A DNA stretch of 58,386 bases from DASXUC01 sp036004445 (GCA_036004445.1 DASYRL010000098.1:1-58386), one strand, 5' to 3'; shown: positions 1 through 8,132, counted from the first letter of the stretch. The notes: a model not told the origin generated them from the sequence alone. Numbers and translations are program-made.

Positions 1-44
1 AGTGCGATCGCGGCGAGGATGAGGGCGCCGATCGCGGCGAGCAT
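1..44 (-). CDS. partial gene, N-terminus of a membrane or exported protein
   Basis: An ATG at 44..42 directly follows the stop codon of the upstream thioesterase gene and reads M-L-A-A-I-G-A-L-I-L-A-A-I-A-L before running off the left edge. The visible part is entirely hydrophobic, as in a signal peptide or first membrane helix. The zero-nt junction suggests translational coupling with the preceding gene and membership of the same operon. Nothing more can be said about function. Confidence 0.5.
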   Translation of the reverse strand, partial: MLAAIGALILAAIA

Positions 45-440
45 CTACGCGCGGATCACCAGCAATCCGGTGCCCTCGGCGACCAGCTCGTCCCCCCGCC
101 GGACGTCGACCCGGCCGGTCTGCATGCCGGACTTCGTCCCCATCGGCTGGGCGGAGATGATGAGACGATCTCCTGGCCGGACCTCGCGGCGGAACCGCAC
201 CTCGATTTTCGCGGTGACGGCGTGCTGCCCGCGCGTGAACCACACGTTAGCCAGCGCATCATCCACGACCGCGGAGATGATGCCGCCGTGCACCAGGCCG
301 TCGTACCCGACGTGGAACTCAGACGGCACGAATTCTGCCCGCACGCCGTCGCCGTCGGCCTGAAACACGAGCCGCAGCCCGATGGGGTTGTCCTGGCCGC
401 ACACGAAACACCGGTTGGCCCCTCGGAGCGCAGGACTCAT
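45..440 (-). CDS. PaaI-family hotdog-fold thioesterase
   Basis: 131-aa protein of the small hotdog (4HBT/PaaI) acyl-CoA thioesterase family. The C-F-V-C-G-Q-D-N-P-x-G-L opening near residues 10-21 is typical of the subgroup that begins with a Cys-x-x-Cys-Gly motif. The conserved G-Y-x-G-L-V-H-G-G core (around residues 48-56) carries the active-site region, followed by D-D-A in the central helix. Substrate is unknown. The ATG at 440 overlaps the mog stop codon (ATGA), which fixes the start; a much longer reading frame upstream in this frame is only a shadow of the Moco genes. Being last visible in a Moco operon gives no clear pathway clue. Confidence 0.85.
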   Translation of the reverse strand: MSPALRGANRCFVCGQDNPIGLRLVFQADGDGVRAEFVPSEFHVGYDGLVHGGIISAVVDDALANVWFTRGQHAVTAKIEVRFRREVRPGDRLIISAQPMGTKSGMQTGRVDVRRGDELVAEGTGLLVIRA

Positions 441-955
441 CGATGCGGTTCCCCCCACTTCGGCGGCGTTCCGCGCGCCAGATCCACCGCGTGCCGGAGT
501 ACCGGCTGGATGACCTCGAGCCACTCCGCGGCGGCCTTCGGCGACCCCGGCAGGTTCACGATGAGCGTCGCCCCCCGCATCCCGGCGACCCCCCGGGACA
601 GCATCGCCAGCGGCGTCTTGTCCAGCGTGTGCAGACGCGCGGCCTCGCCGATCCCGGGGACGATGCGATCGACGACCCGCAGGGTCGCTTCGGGGGTGAC
701 GTCCCGCGGCGCGACTCCGCTTCCACCCGTGGTCAGCACGAGGTCGGCACCGAGCTGATCCGCGTAGTGGATCAAGCGAGAGGCGATGGCGTCGGCATCG
801 TCCGGCAGCACGTCGCGGGCGATCACCTGCGCTCCGGATGCCGACAATGCCTGAACAATGACGTCCCCGCTCGTATCCGGCTGCCGGGAGCCGGCCACCG
901 AATCGCTCAACGTCAACACGGCGGCCCTGACTCCCTCGAGGTCTAACCGGGTCAC
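437..955 (-). CDS. mog: molybdopterin adenylyltransferase MogA/MoaB family
   Basis: 172 aa, MoCF-binding fold. It shows the L-T-L-S-D-S start, the D-x-S-G segment (residues 27-30) and the T-T-G-G-S-G-V-A-P-R-D-V-T-P-E motif (about residues 74-88) that binds molybdopterin. Proteins of this family adenylate molybdopterin before molybdate insertion by MoeA, which is encoded two genes upstream. The start is a GTG at 955 that overlaps the moaC stop (GTGA), and the stop overlaps the thioesterase start (ATGA), so the three genes are probably translationally coupled. MoaB and MogA cannot be told apart from sequence reading alone. Confidence 0.88.
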   Translation of the reverse strand: MTRLDLEGVRAAVLTLSDSVAGSRQPDTSGDVIVQALSASGAQVIARDVLPDDADAIASRLIHYADQLGADLVLTTGGSGVAPRDVTPEATLRVVDRIVPGIGEAARLHTLDKTPLAMLSRGVAGMRGATLIVNLPGSPKAAAEWLEVIQPVLRHAVDLARGTPPKWGEPHR

Positions 956-1428
956 GCCTCGCCCCGCCGTCGGTACTCTCCGCTCCTACCGCCTGACTTC
1001 CGCACGAGCCGGATGCGACCGATGACCATCTCGCGGTCGACCGCCTTGCACATGTCGTAGAGGGCCAGCGCCGCAGCGGAGACGGCGGCCAACGCCTCCA
1101 TCTCAACCCCCGTCCGCGCCACCGTGCTGGCGGTGGCCTCGATGCCGACCTGCCGGGCCCCACGCTTCAGCACGAACTGTACGTCGACCGCCGTGAGGGG
1201 AATCGGGTGGGCCATCGGAATGAGCTCGTCCGTGCGCTTGGCCGCCAGCACGCCGGCAACTTGGGCGACGGCCAGCACGTCCCCCTTGGCGATCTTGTTC
1301 TCCATGATCAGGCGCAGCGTGGCCGGCTTCATCCGCACCTCACCGCGGGCGGTCGCGACCCGGGAGGTGGCCGGTTTCTCGGAAACGTTGACCATCCTGG
1401 CGCGCCCTGCTGCGTTGACATGCGTCAA
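952..1428 (-). CDS. moaC: cyclic pyranopterin monophosphate synthase MoaC
   Basis: 158 aa from a TTG at 1428, beginning L-T-H-V-N-A-A-G-R-A-R-M-V-N-V-S-E-K, the usual MoaC N-terminus. The K-G-D-V-L-A-V-A-Q-V-A-G segment, the A-K-R-T-D-E-L-I-P-M-A-H-P-I motif and the G-V-E-M-E-A-L motif are all present. MoaC forms the pterin ring precursor in step one of Moco synthesis. The frame stays open upstream to a TTG at 1533 that overlaps the moeA stop, but that 35-residue extension is a translation of the intergenic repeat at 1431-1514, so the shorter form is preferred. No clear ribosome binding site precedes TTG 1428, so the longer coupled start cannot be excluded. Confidence 0.88.
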   Translation of the reverse strand: MTHVNAAGRARMVNVSEKPATSRVATARGEVRMKPATLRLIMENKIAKGDVLAVAQVAGVLAAKRTDELIPMAHPIPLTAVDVQFVLKRGARQVGIEATASTVARTGVEMEALAAVSAAALALYDMCKAVDREMVIGRIRLVRKSGGRSGEYRRRGEA

Positions 1429-1430
1429 CG

Positions 1431-1515
1431 CGCGGGATCGCGGGATCGCGGGATCGCGGGAAGCCGACTTCTGCGGTTTCGCGTTCCCGCGTTCCCCCGT
1501 TCCCGCGTTCCCGAG
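1431..1515. repeat. inverted tandem-repeat hairpin (8-nt units), locus H1
   Basis: Left arm 1431-1462 is about 3.5 copies of CGGGATCG. Right arm 1481-1515 is four copies of GTTCCC(G/C)C. The arms are near reverse complements, with one A/T mismatch per 8-nt unit, around an 18-nt loop. The element fills the moeA-moaC gap, starting 2 nt beyond the moaC start codon, and is in frame with it. Its right arm (1482-1515) is identical over 34 nt to 9952-9985. Confidence 0.85.
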
Positions 1516-1525
1516 GTCGTTCCGC

Positions 1526-2758
1526 TTAGTCAAGCAACCTCACCTCAACCTCTGCGCCTTCTTCGATCACCGTGTTCATGGGCACGACCACGATGCCGTC
1601 GGCCCTCACCATCGACGTGATCACGGCCGAGCCGCCCGGCAGCGGCGACGCCCAGCGCGTGCCCCCGCGGTCGGTTAGCGCCACGCGCACGTGATCTTCA
1701 CGATCTGTCGCCGCCAGGCGTCGCGACGACCGCGCCCGGATCGTCGACGCGACCCGCTCAGGCTCGCGCCGCCCGCTCATCCGCTCGAGCACCGGACGGA
1801 CGAACTGGTCGAAGGTCACCAGTACGGAGACCACGTTGCCGGGAAGACCAAACACCGGTTTCCCCTCGACGAGGCCGAGGATGGTCGGTTTGCCCGGACG
1901 GATCGCGATACCGTGCACGATGATGCCGGGCGCGCCGAGCGACGCAATCGTCTCGGCCACATAGTCCTTCTCGCCGACGGAGCTCCCGCCGGAGATGATC
2001 AGCGCGTCGGCAGACCGCAACGCGTCCCGCGCCGTGGCGGTCAGCCCCGCCAGGTTGTCGCCGACGATTCCCGACGGCGCCGCGGTCGCTCCAATCTCTT
2101 CGATCATGCCACTCAGCGTGTAGGTGTTCATATCATGGATCTCACTGCCCCGGATCGGCCGGCCGGGAGGAATCAACTCGTCGCCGGTGACGATGAGGGC
2201 GACGGTTGGCCGCTCGAACACCTCGACATCAACATGGCCGAGCCCGGCGAGCAGCCCCAGGTCCGCGGCGCGGATCCGCCGCCCGGCGCGCAGGACCGTC
2301 TCCCCCGCCGTCACGTCGCTGCCCCGCCGGACGACGTTCTCTCCCGGCGCCACGGAGCGCTCCACGGACAGCGCGCTGTCATGCCGCACCGCATGCTCCT
2401 GCATGACGACGGCGTCGGCGCCCTGCGGCACCGCGCCGCCGGTGGGGATCCGTGCCGCCTGGCCCGGCCGAAGATGCGCCGCGGGCCGTTGGCCCATGAA
2501 TACTTCCGTGACGATCGTCAGCAGGACGGGGGTGCCCGACGATGCCCCGGCGGTGTCGGAAGCGCGCACGGCGAATCCGTCGACGGTCGATTTGTCGAAC
2601 GCCGGCAGGGCGCCGCCTGCCGTGACGTCCGCGGCCAGTACCCGGCCCCGGGCCGACAGCAGCGCCACCCGCTCGGTCCGGCGCGGCGCGCCGGCAAACG
2701 CACGCGTGAACGCGTCGCGCGCGTCGGCCGGCGTCAGGAGTTTGGCAAATGCCTTCAT
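1526..2758 (-). CDS. moeA: molybdopterin molybdenumtransferase MoeA
   Basis: 410 aa, full length for MoeA, which inserts molybdate into adenylated molybdopterin. Motifs: S-T-V-D-G-F-A-V (57-64), the I-P-T-G-G-A-V-P-Q-G-A-D segment (104-115), S-G-G-S-S-V-G-E-K-D (256-265) and G-L-P-G-N-V-V-S (304-311), with the C-terminal MoeA domain IV after residue 330. The ATG at 2758 overlaps the kbl stop codon (ATGA). The neighbouring moaC and mog genes support the assignment. The tail does not contain a second domain. Confidence 0.95.
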   Translation of the reverse strand: MKAFAKLLTPADARDAFTRAFAGAPRRTERVALLSARGRVLAADVTAGGALPAFDKSTVDGFAVRASDTAGASSGTPVLLTIVTEVFMGQRPAAHLRPGQAARIPTGGAVPQGADAVVMQEHAVRHDSALSVERSVAPGENVVRRGSDVTAGETVLRAGRRIRAADLGLLAGLGHVDVEVFERPTVALIVTGDELIPPGRPIRGSEIHDMNTYTLSGMIEEIGATAAPSGIVGDNLAGLTATARDALRSADALIISGGSSVGEKDYVAETIASLGAPGIIVHGIAIRPGKPTILGLVEGKPVFGLPGNVVSVLVTFDQFVRPVLERMSGRREPERVASTIRARSSRRLAATDREDHVRVALTDRGGTRWASPLPGGSAVITSMVRADGIVVVPMNTVIEEGAEVEVRLLD

Positions 2759-3936
2759 GGAATCAGATGCAGTCCGCGGCCGACTCGTGCAAATGCGTCA
2801 AGCGCCTGCTGGAGCTGCCCCTCGGTGTGGCCGGCGGTGACGATCGTGCGCACCCTGGCCTTCCCTCGGGGCACGGTCGGAAATGCAATGCCGAACGCGA
2901 ACACGCCCGCGTCGAACAGGCGGTCGGAGAGCTCCATCGCCAGGCGCTCGTCGCCGGTGATGACGGGGGTGATGGGCGTCTCGCTCACTCCGGTGTCGAA
3001 CCCGAGTTGCGCCAGCCCACGCTTGAACAAGCGCGTATTGTTCCACAGCCGCTCGATGATTTCCGGCTCCTCCTCCACCAGCCGGACGCCCGCCAGCGCG
3101 CTGGCGGCGACCGACGGCGGGTGCGAAGTACTGAACAGCAGCGGACGCGCGCGGTGGATCAGATAGTCCACCAGGAGTTGGCTTCCGGCGACGTAGCCGC
3201 CCTGGCAGGCAAACGCCTTGGAGAGGGTGCCGACCTGGATGTGGACCCGGCCGTGCAGGCCGAAGTGATCGATGGTCCCGCGGCCATTCGCGCCCAGCAC
3301 GCCGCTGGCGTGGGCATCGTCGACCATCATGATGGCGCCGAATTCCTCCGCCAGCGCAACGAGGTCGGGCAGCGGCGCAATGTCGCCGTCCATGCTGAAC
3401 ACGCCGTCGGTGATCAGCAGCACGTGGCGCGCGCCCCGCGATTCCTGAAGCATCCGCCGGGCGGCGGCCACGTCCTTGTGCGGATAGATCTTCTTGTCGG
3501 CGCCCGACAGCCGCGCGCCATCGATGATGCTGGCATGGTTCAACTCATCGGACACGATCACGTCGTCCTTGCCGAGGATGGCCGCCACCGTGCCCGCGTT
3601 GGCCGTGAACCCCGACTGGTACAGGAGGGTCGCCTCCGTGTGTTTGAACCGGGCGAGCTCGGCCTCCACCTCCTTGTGGATGGCCATGTTGCCGGCAATC
3701 GTGCGCACCGCCCCCGAGCCAATGCCCAGCTCGTCCAGTGCCCGGCGGGCGGCGGCCTTCAGCTTGGGGTGGTTCGCCAGTCCCAGGTAATTGTTGGAGC
3801 AGAGATTGATGACTTCGCGGCCGTCATACACGGCCACGGGCTCCTGGGCGCTCTCCAGCAGCCGCGGCCAGCGGAACAGGCCCTTTTCACGCAGGTCGTT
3901 CAACTCATCGTCAAGATATGCGAGTGGGTTGCCCAT
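2755..3936 (-). CDS. kbl: glycine C-acetyltransferase (2-amino-3-ketobutyrate CoA ligase)
   Basis: 393 aa, PLP-dependent alpha-oxoamine synthase family. Begins M-G-N-P-L-A-Y-L with the C-S-N-N-Y-L-G-L signature at 46-53, D-D-A-H-A-S-G-V-L-G at 206-215 and the Schiff-base lysine in G-T-L-S-K-A-F (Lys240). Cleaves 2-amino-3-ketobutyrate with CoA to glycine and acetyl-CoA. The adjacent upstream tdh gene makes its substrate, which favours KBL over the related AONS/ALAS enzymes. The longer open frame upstream of ATG 3936 is the intergenic repeat at 3943-3965 and part of tdh, so it is not used. Last codon overlaps the moeA start. Confidence 0.92.
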   Translation of the reverse strand: MGNPLAYLDDELNDLREKGLFRWPRLLESAQEPVAVYDGREVINLCSNNYLGLANHPKLKAAARRALDELGIGSGAVRTIAGNMAIHKEVEAELARFKHTEATLLYQSGFTANAGTVAAILGKDDVIVSDELNHASIIDGARLSGADKKIYPHKDVAAARRMLQESRGARHVLLITDGVFSMDGDIAPLPDLVALAEEFGAIMMVDDAHASGVLGANGRGTIDHFGLHGRVHIQVGTLSKAFACQGGYVAGSQLLVDYLIHRARPLLFSTSHPPSVAASALAGVRLVEEEPEIIERLWNNTRLFKRGLAQLGFDTGVSETPITPVITGDERLAMELSDRLFDAGVFAFGIAFPTVPRGKARVRTIVTAGHTEGQLQQALDAFARVGRGLHLIP

Positions 3937-3942
3937 GTTGCT

Positions 3943-3965
3943 GTTGCCCTGTTCCCTGTTCCCGA
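3943..3965. repeat. single-arm tandem repeat (7-nt units)
   Basis: The 31-nt tdh-kbl gap contains repeats of the unit CTGTTCC/CTGTTCCC, the same unit family as the right arm at 20333-20352 and the copy at 52630-52646. No complementary left arm is visible, so this is either half of a former hairpin or a fresh tandem array. Confidence 0.6.
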
Positions 3966-3967
3966 GT

Positions 3968-4993
3968 CTAGAGGTATAGGATGACCTTGCCCGCCTCGCC
4001 CGAGCGCAGCAGCGAAAACGCCTCCTCAAACCGTTCCAGCGGAAACCGGTGCGTGATCACGGGTGTGATGTCCAACCCCATCTTCAGCAGTGCCGACGCC
4101 TGTTCCCACGTTTCCCACATCCGCCGTCCGAAGACACCGGCGAGGTGGGTCTCTTTGAAAATCACGTCGTTGGCCAGGTCGATCTCGATGGGCCCCGAGG
4201 GCAGGCCGAGCAGCGACACCCAGCCGCCATTGCCCAGCGCGCGCAGGCCGTCCCGGAGGCCGTTGGGATGCCCAGACATCTCGAGCACGACGTCCGCGCC
4301 CCGGCCGCCGGTGGCTTCCCGGACGCGTGCGGGCACGTCGTCGGTCGCGGCGTTGAGCACCAGGTCGGCTCCCATCCGGCGGGCCAGGGCCAAGCGCTGT
4401 TCGTGGACGTCTGACGCCACGACCAGCGCCGCGCCGGCCAGGTGGCAGATCGGGATCGCCATCAATCCGATCGGCCCGCAGCCGATGACGGCAACGGTCT
4501 TGCCCACCAGCGGCGTCTGCAGCGCCGTATGCACCGCGTTGCCCAGCGGGTCCATGACGGCTCCGACGTCGCGCGGGATCGAGGCGTCGAGCTTCCAGAC
4601 GTTGCCGGCCGGCACCGCGACGTAGTCCGCGAACCCCCCGTCCCGGTCGACGCCGATGATGGCCAGCCGTTCGCAAATGTGGGGAGACCCTGTCCGGCAA
4701 GAGTGGCAGGCACCGCAGGCCACGTGCCCCTCGGCGGAGACGAAGTCACCGACGGCGACCTGCGTGACCTCGGGTCCGATCTGCCCGACTGTACCGCAGA
4801 ACTCGTGGCCGATGACGCGTGGGGGGACGATCCGCGACCGGGCCCAGGGATCCCACTGATAGATGTGCAGATCTGTCCCGCAGATCCCGCCGGCGAACAC
4901 CTTGACGAGGACCTCATCTCGCCGCAGCGCCGGCACCGGCGCATCGATGAGCTCCAGCCCGGGACCGGCGTCGGTTTTTGCGAGCGCTTTCAT
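3968..4993 (-). CDS. tdh: L-threonine 3-dehydrogenase, zinc-dependent
   Basis: 341 aa, medium-chain dehydrogenase family. Catalytic zinc ligands are Cys38 (G-I-C-G-T-D) and His63-Glu64 (G-H-E-F). The structural zinc site is Cys93, Cys96, Cys99 and Cys107. The Rossmann glycine motif is in I-G-C-G-P-I-G-L (near 170-177). Oxidises threonine to 2-amino-3-ketobutyrate with NAD+, feeding Kbl encoded 31 nt downstream. The W-D-P-W-A segment and the pairing with kbl argue for TDH rather than sorbitol dehydrogenase. The ATG at 4993 overlaps the previous stop (ATGA). Confidence 0.93.
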   Translation of the reverse strand: MKALAKTDAGPGLELIDAPVPALRRDEVLVKVFAGGICGTDLHIYQWDPWARSRIVPPRVIGHEFCGTVGQIGPEVTQVAVGDFVSAEGHVACGACHSCRTGSPHICERLAIIGVDRDGGFADYVAVPAGNVWKLDASIPRDVGAVMDPLGNAVHTALQTPLVGKTVAVIGCGPIGLMAIPICHLAGAALVVASDVHEQRLALARRMGADLVLNAATDDVPARVREATGGRGADVVLEMSGHPNGLRDGLRALGNGGWVSLLGLPSGPIEIDLANDVIFKETHLAGVFGRRMWETWEQASALLKMGLDITPVITHRFPLERFEEAFSLLRSGEAGKVILYL

Positions 4994-6690
4994 CGAGCGC
5001 GCGAGGCGGAGGGCAGGAACGAACGGTAGTCCGCCAGCGTGAGCTTCAATGGCGACGGCTCGTCGTCGACGATGCGGGCGATGAGGTCGATCGTCAGTTC
5101 AACCGCTTCCTTCTTGTCCTTGACGCGCGGGTCGGCGGCCAGAATGGTGTTGAGGCCGTACGTACGGGCCGCTTCGTACATCACGCGGAACAGCTCGAAC
5201 TCTTCACGCAGAGTTTCCGGCGTATCCGCGCTGCCGTCATACGCGGCAAAGAGGACCGCGGCGGCGTCCCCGCCGCCGGCCTCGGGCGCGGCTTCGAGGC
5301 GCTGCAGGAAGCTGCGCTCCACGTCGTCATCAACCGCCCGGTACGCGTTATACGCGACTTCACGCTTCTTGTCGGGCGTTTCGCCGATCAGCAGCCGGCC
5401 GATGAACGCGGCCAGGCCAAGGTGCTCGACCACCGTCCGGTCGTCGCGATCCCGTTTCAGCAGAATGATGCTGGTCAGCCGGGCGGGCTCCATCGGGTTG
5501 ACGTACACGCGATCGGCGGGCAGTACGCGGCTGATGTCCAGCATCGCGCGCGCGTTGTCAAACGCGATCATCCGCCCCAGCAGGACCTTGACCTCATCAG
5601 GCGCGAGCGCCGCGAAATACTCGGTGACCTCCCCGCCCTCTTCGCGGATCGCGGCAAGGAGGTCATCGAGCATCGCATCGTGGCCGGCGAGGTAGCGCGG
5701 CCGCAGGTCGGGCACGTTCTCCATCTTGGAACGCAGCATCTGCGCGGCCGAGAGCGGAAAGTTCTCGACAAGATTCGTGCGGAGGTAGAAAATCTTCTCC
5801 GATGTGAACGCGTAGGCGACCGGCCGCGCGGACAAGTCCAGCGACGCCACAGGCACGGTCAGTTCACGGTTGGTGAGGTCGAGCCCCGTCACGGTGGCCT
5901 CGGGATCCTCGCCGCCGTGGTCAGCCAGCCAGCGAAACACCCGGAAGCCTTTGATCTCACGGCCGCCGCGCAGCCGGATCCGCATCGGGTGCAGCCGTGC
6001 ACCATCGGTGGTCTGGTACGTGTAGCGTACGTAGACCCAGTCGTCGGAATGGAACCGCGTATTGGGAAACGTGACCAACCCGTAGGACGAGGTGCTCTTC
6101 CCGGTACCGGTCGGCGCGATGTAGAGGACTCCGCGTCCGTCCTTTTCGACGCACGCGCCGTGCACGGAGTGGATCCCGTACTCCTCGGCCAGCACGCGGC
6201 CGACCGCGCCCAGCACCCAGCTCTTCAGCTGCCCGTAGTAGGCCGTGTTGAAGAAGACGATGGTACTGGTCTGCCAGCTGTAGTAGGCGGCTTCCTGCTG
6301 ATCGGTGACGCCGCCGAGAGCGTACACCGTCACCTGCGGCTCGCGGGGCGGCGTCAGCCCGGTAATGGTCTTCCATTCCTCGGGGCTGTACCAGTTGTCC
6401 ACCCAGAAATCGTAGAGGTGGGCCGAGTTGGTCGTGGCCCGCACGCGCACGCCGTGGATCACGACGTCGTGGCGGTAGACCTCTTCCGATCCGGCGCGGC
6501 GGGTGAGATGAGCGACCGCCGCGTTGACCAGACCGTCCCGGAGACCGGGCTTTTCATCGACCGACTTGTCGTGGACGGCGGTCCGGGTCTTGGTACGGGT
6601 GATGCAGTTCGCGGCGCCGATCGGGGTGCCCGGCCATTCCATCACGTCGGGGGACGGCGCCGGCGGAAACACGTATGACTCGTCGCTCAA
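4990..6690 (-). CDS. HprK/PEPCK-like P-loop protein of unknown function
   Basis: 566 aa with no membrane segment. The centre reads H-G-A-C-V-E-K-D-G-R-G-V-L-Y-I-A-P-T-G-T-G-K-S-T (Walker A at 192-200) followed by R-F-H-S-D-D-W-V-Y-V (212-221). This arrangement is that of HPr-kinase/PEP-carboxykinase-fold serine kinases, where the Asp pair binds metal. The N-terminal 170 residues and the large helical C-terminal half (about 330-566) are not recognised. The start is a TTG at 6690 preceded by GGAGGTG at 5-nt spacing. The gene heads the tdh-kbl-Moco operon, so it may couple amino acid breakdown to a phosphoryl switch; that is speculation. Confidence 0.72.
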   Translation of the reverse strand: MSDESYVFPPAPSPDVMEWPGTPIGAANCITRTKTRTAVHDKSVDEKPGLRDGLVNAAVAHLTRRAGSEEVYRHDVVIHGVRVRATTNSAHLYDFWVDNWYSPEEWKTITGLTPPREPQVTVYALGGVTDQQEAAYYSWQTSTIVFFNTAYYGQLKSWVLGAVGRVLAEEYGIHSVHGACVEKDGRGVLYIAPTGTGKSTSSYGLVTFPNTRFHSDDWVYVRYTYQTTDGARLHPMRIRLRGGREIKGFRVFRWLADHGGEDPEATVTGLDLTNRELTVPVASLDLSARPVAYAFTSEKIFYLRTNLVENFPLSAAQMLRSKMENVPDLRPRYLAGHDAMLDDLLAAIREEGGEVTEYFAALAPDEVKVLLGRMIAFDNARAMLDISRVLPADRVYVNPMEPARLTSIILLKRDRDDRTVVEHLGLAAFIGRLLIGETPDKKREVAYNAYRAVDDDVERSFLQRLEAAPEAGGGDAAAVLFAAYDGSADTPETLREEFELFRVMYEAARTYGLNTILAADPRVKDKKEAVELTIDLIARIVDDEPSPLKLTLADYRSFLPSASRAR

Positions 6691-6791
6691 CTGAACACCT
6701 CCGCCTTGATACCGACTCCTTCGACGGGTGCATCGTTGAACCTCGTCGCCCGGGCATTGGGTGTTACGGTCGCGTTACGCACCTATGACCC

Positions 6792-6797
6792 TATAAT
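6792..6797 (+). promoter_or_regulatory. -10 box TATAAT, 8 nt from the start codon
   Basis: A perfect TATAAT ends 8 nt before the ATG at 6806. Transcription would begin at about 6803-6806, leaving no room for a ribosome binding site, so the mRNA is probably leaderless. No convincing -35 hexamer at 16-18 nt is seen; TTACGG occurs at 6764-6769 with a long spacer. Confidence 0.6.
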
Positions 6798-6805
6798 GGA
6801 TTCAT

Positions 6806-7210
6806 ATGCACTTTCTCTATCACCCAATGGTCATCCACTTCCCGATCGCGCTGTGGACGACCAGCTTTCTGTTTGACGTGCTCTACGGACTGACGAGGCA
6901 GTCGTTCTTTTCCACCGGTTCGCGGTACCTCGTCGGCGTCGGACTTCTGGGCGCGGCGGTCTCGATCGTGGCCGGCTTCGTGGATTACCGGCCGCTGGTG
7001 GCGCAGGGAGTCGGGCAGGCGTTCATCGACATGCACCGGCTGCACAGCTTTGTCGCGTACGGCACCACGGCACTGTACGCGCTGATCTTCTGGACGCGGC
7101 TGCGGTGGCGCGCGATGCCGATGGCGGTCTACGTCACGATGGGTCTGGCGGGCGCGATCCTGATCACGCTGACCGGATACCTGGGCGGCGAAGTCAGAGG
7201 AGTGATGTGA
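6806..7210 (+). CDS. DUF2231 four-helix membrane protein
   Basis: 134 aa, opening M-H-F-L-Y-H-P-M-V-I-H-F-P-I-A-L, the His-rich first helix typical of DUF2231. Four predicted membrane helices lie at about 7-27, 41-60, 77-95 and 103-122. Family members are often near haem or copper proteins, but no biochemical function is established. No Shine-Dalgarno precedes the ATG; the -10 box 8 nt upstream implies leaderless translation. It precedes a two-component system by about 100 nt and may be part of its transcription unit. Confidence 0.8.
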   Translation: MHFLYHPMVIHFPIALWTTSFLFDVLYGLTRQSFFSTGSRYLVGVGLLGAAVSIVAGFVDYRPLVAQGVGQAFIDMHRLHSFVAYGTTALYALIFWTRLRWRAMPMAVYVTMGLAGAILITLTGYLGGEVRGVM

Positions 7211-7218
7211 GACCAACT

Positions 7219-7290
7219 GCGGGAACGGCGAACGGGGAACGGGGAACGCAATCCAGCACCGGTTTGCTGTTTGCCGTTCGCTGCTCGCGC
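7219..7290. repeat. imperfect inverted tandem repeat, locus H2
   Basis: Left arm 7220-7249 repeats GAACGG-type units (GGGAACG, GCGAACG, GGGAACG). Right arm 7263-7290 contains TTGCTGTTTGCCGTTCGC, which pairs with the left GCGAACGG core. The pairing is poorer than at other loci. It occupies the gap between the DUF2231 gene and the response regulator and stops 5 nt before the latter's AGGAGA ribosome binding site. Confidence 0.6.
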
Positions 7291-7306
7291 ATTCAGGAGA
7301 ACATAC

Positions 7307-8056
7307 GTGGCCCAGAAAATCCTCGTCGTTGACGACGAGCCGCACATCGTCGAACTCGTCCGCTACAACCTCTTGCAAGAGGGGTTCGAGGTCATCACCG
7401 CTCATGACGGCGGTGAGGCGCTCACCCGCACCAGATCTGACCACCCCGACCTGATCGTGCTCGACATCATGCTCCCGTACGTTGACGGCCTGGAAGTGTG
7501 CCGGCAGGTCCGCCGCGAGTCCGGGGTGCCGATCATCATGCTGACGGCCAAAGACGGCGAACTCGAGCGGGTCGTCGGGCTGGAGCTGGGCGCGGACGAC
7601 TACGTGACGAAGCCCTTCAGCCCGCGGGAGCTGGTCGCCCGCGTGCGCGCGATTCTCCGCCGCACCGCGCCGGCGGCGGACGGGACCGCGGGGCCGCTGG
7701 CCAGCGGCGGGCTGGCCCTCGATCCGGCCACGCACGAAGCCAGTCTCAACGGCCGTCCGGTGGATCTGACGGCCAAGGAGTTCGACCTGCTCAGACTGCT
7801 GATGAGCCACCCCAACCGGGTGTTCACCCGCGATTTCCTCCTGGAGCACATCTGGGGATACGACTACTATGGGAGTACCCGCACGGTCGACATGCACATC
7901 AGCCGGCTCCGTGAGAAGATCGAGGACGACCCCGTCGCCCCTACGTACATCATCACCGTCCGCGGCGTTGGCTATAAGTTCAAGAGCCAAGAGCAGAAGG
8001 GTTCGGGGCGCCACTCGAATGGGAACGGTTCGAAGCGGGTGAATGGCGAATCGTGA
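7307..8056 (+). CDS. OmpR/PhoB-family response regulator
   Basis: 249 aa from a GTG at 7307, six nt after AGGAGA. Receiver domain (residues 4-118): acidic pair Asp9-Asp10, phosphoacceptor Asp53 in V-L-D-I-M-L-P, and Lys102 in T-K-P-F-S. A winged-helix DNA-binding domain follows (about 135-235), with R-T-V-D-M-H-I-S-R-L-R-E-K-I in the recognition helix. The last residues (after about 235) and the stop codon come from the repeat element at 8041-8131. The downstream histidine kinase is the evident partner. The PhoB/PhoR-like architecture suggests, but does not prove, phosphate control; no pst genes are in view. Confidence 0.9.
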   Translation: MAQKILVVDDEPHIVELVRYNLLQEGFEVITAHDGGEALTRTRSDHPDLIVLDIMLPYVDGLEVCRQVRRESGVPIIMLTAKDGELERVVGLELGADDYVTKPFSPRELVARVRAILRRTAPAADGTAGPLASGGLALDPATHEASLNGRPVDLTAKEFDLLRLLMSHPNRVFTRDFLLEHIWGYDYYGSTRTVDMHISRLREKIEDDPVAPTYIITVRGVGYKFKSQEQKGSGRHSNGNGSKRVNGES

Positions 8057-8131
8057 ATAGTGAATCGTCCCCCCCGCGTCTTCCCAGGCCTCGTTTTGCC
8101 GAGTCACGAGTCACGAGTCACGAGTCACGAT
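8041..8131. repeat. inverted tandem-repeat hairpin (7-nt units), locus H3
   Basis: Left arm 8041-8068 repeats GAATCGT/GAATAGT and contains the response-regulator stop codon (8054-8056). Right arm 8101-8131 is four copies of GAGTCAC. The arms are roughly complementary (ACTCGTG against GAATCGT-type units). It ends one nt before the kinase start codon, leaving no separate Shine-Dalgarno. Confidence 0.75.
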
Positions 8132-8132
8132 C

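Noticed and set aside
45..1163. 372-codon frame spanning the thioesterase and Moco genes
   Set aside because: Only its last 131 codons are a protein family; the remainder is a shadow of mog and moaC.
1431..1515. CRISPR-like array at the short-repeat loci
   Set aside because: Units are 7-9 nt with no spacers, arms are inverted, and no cas genes are present.
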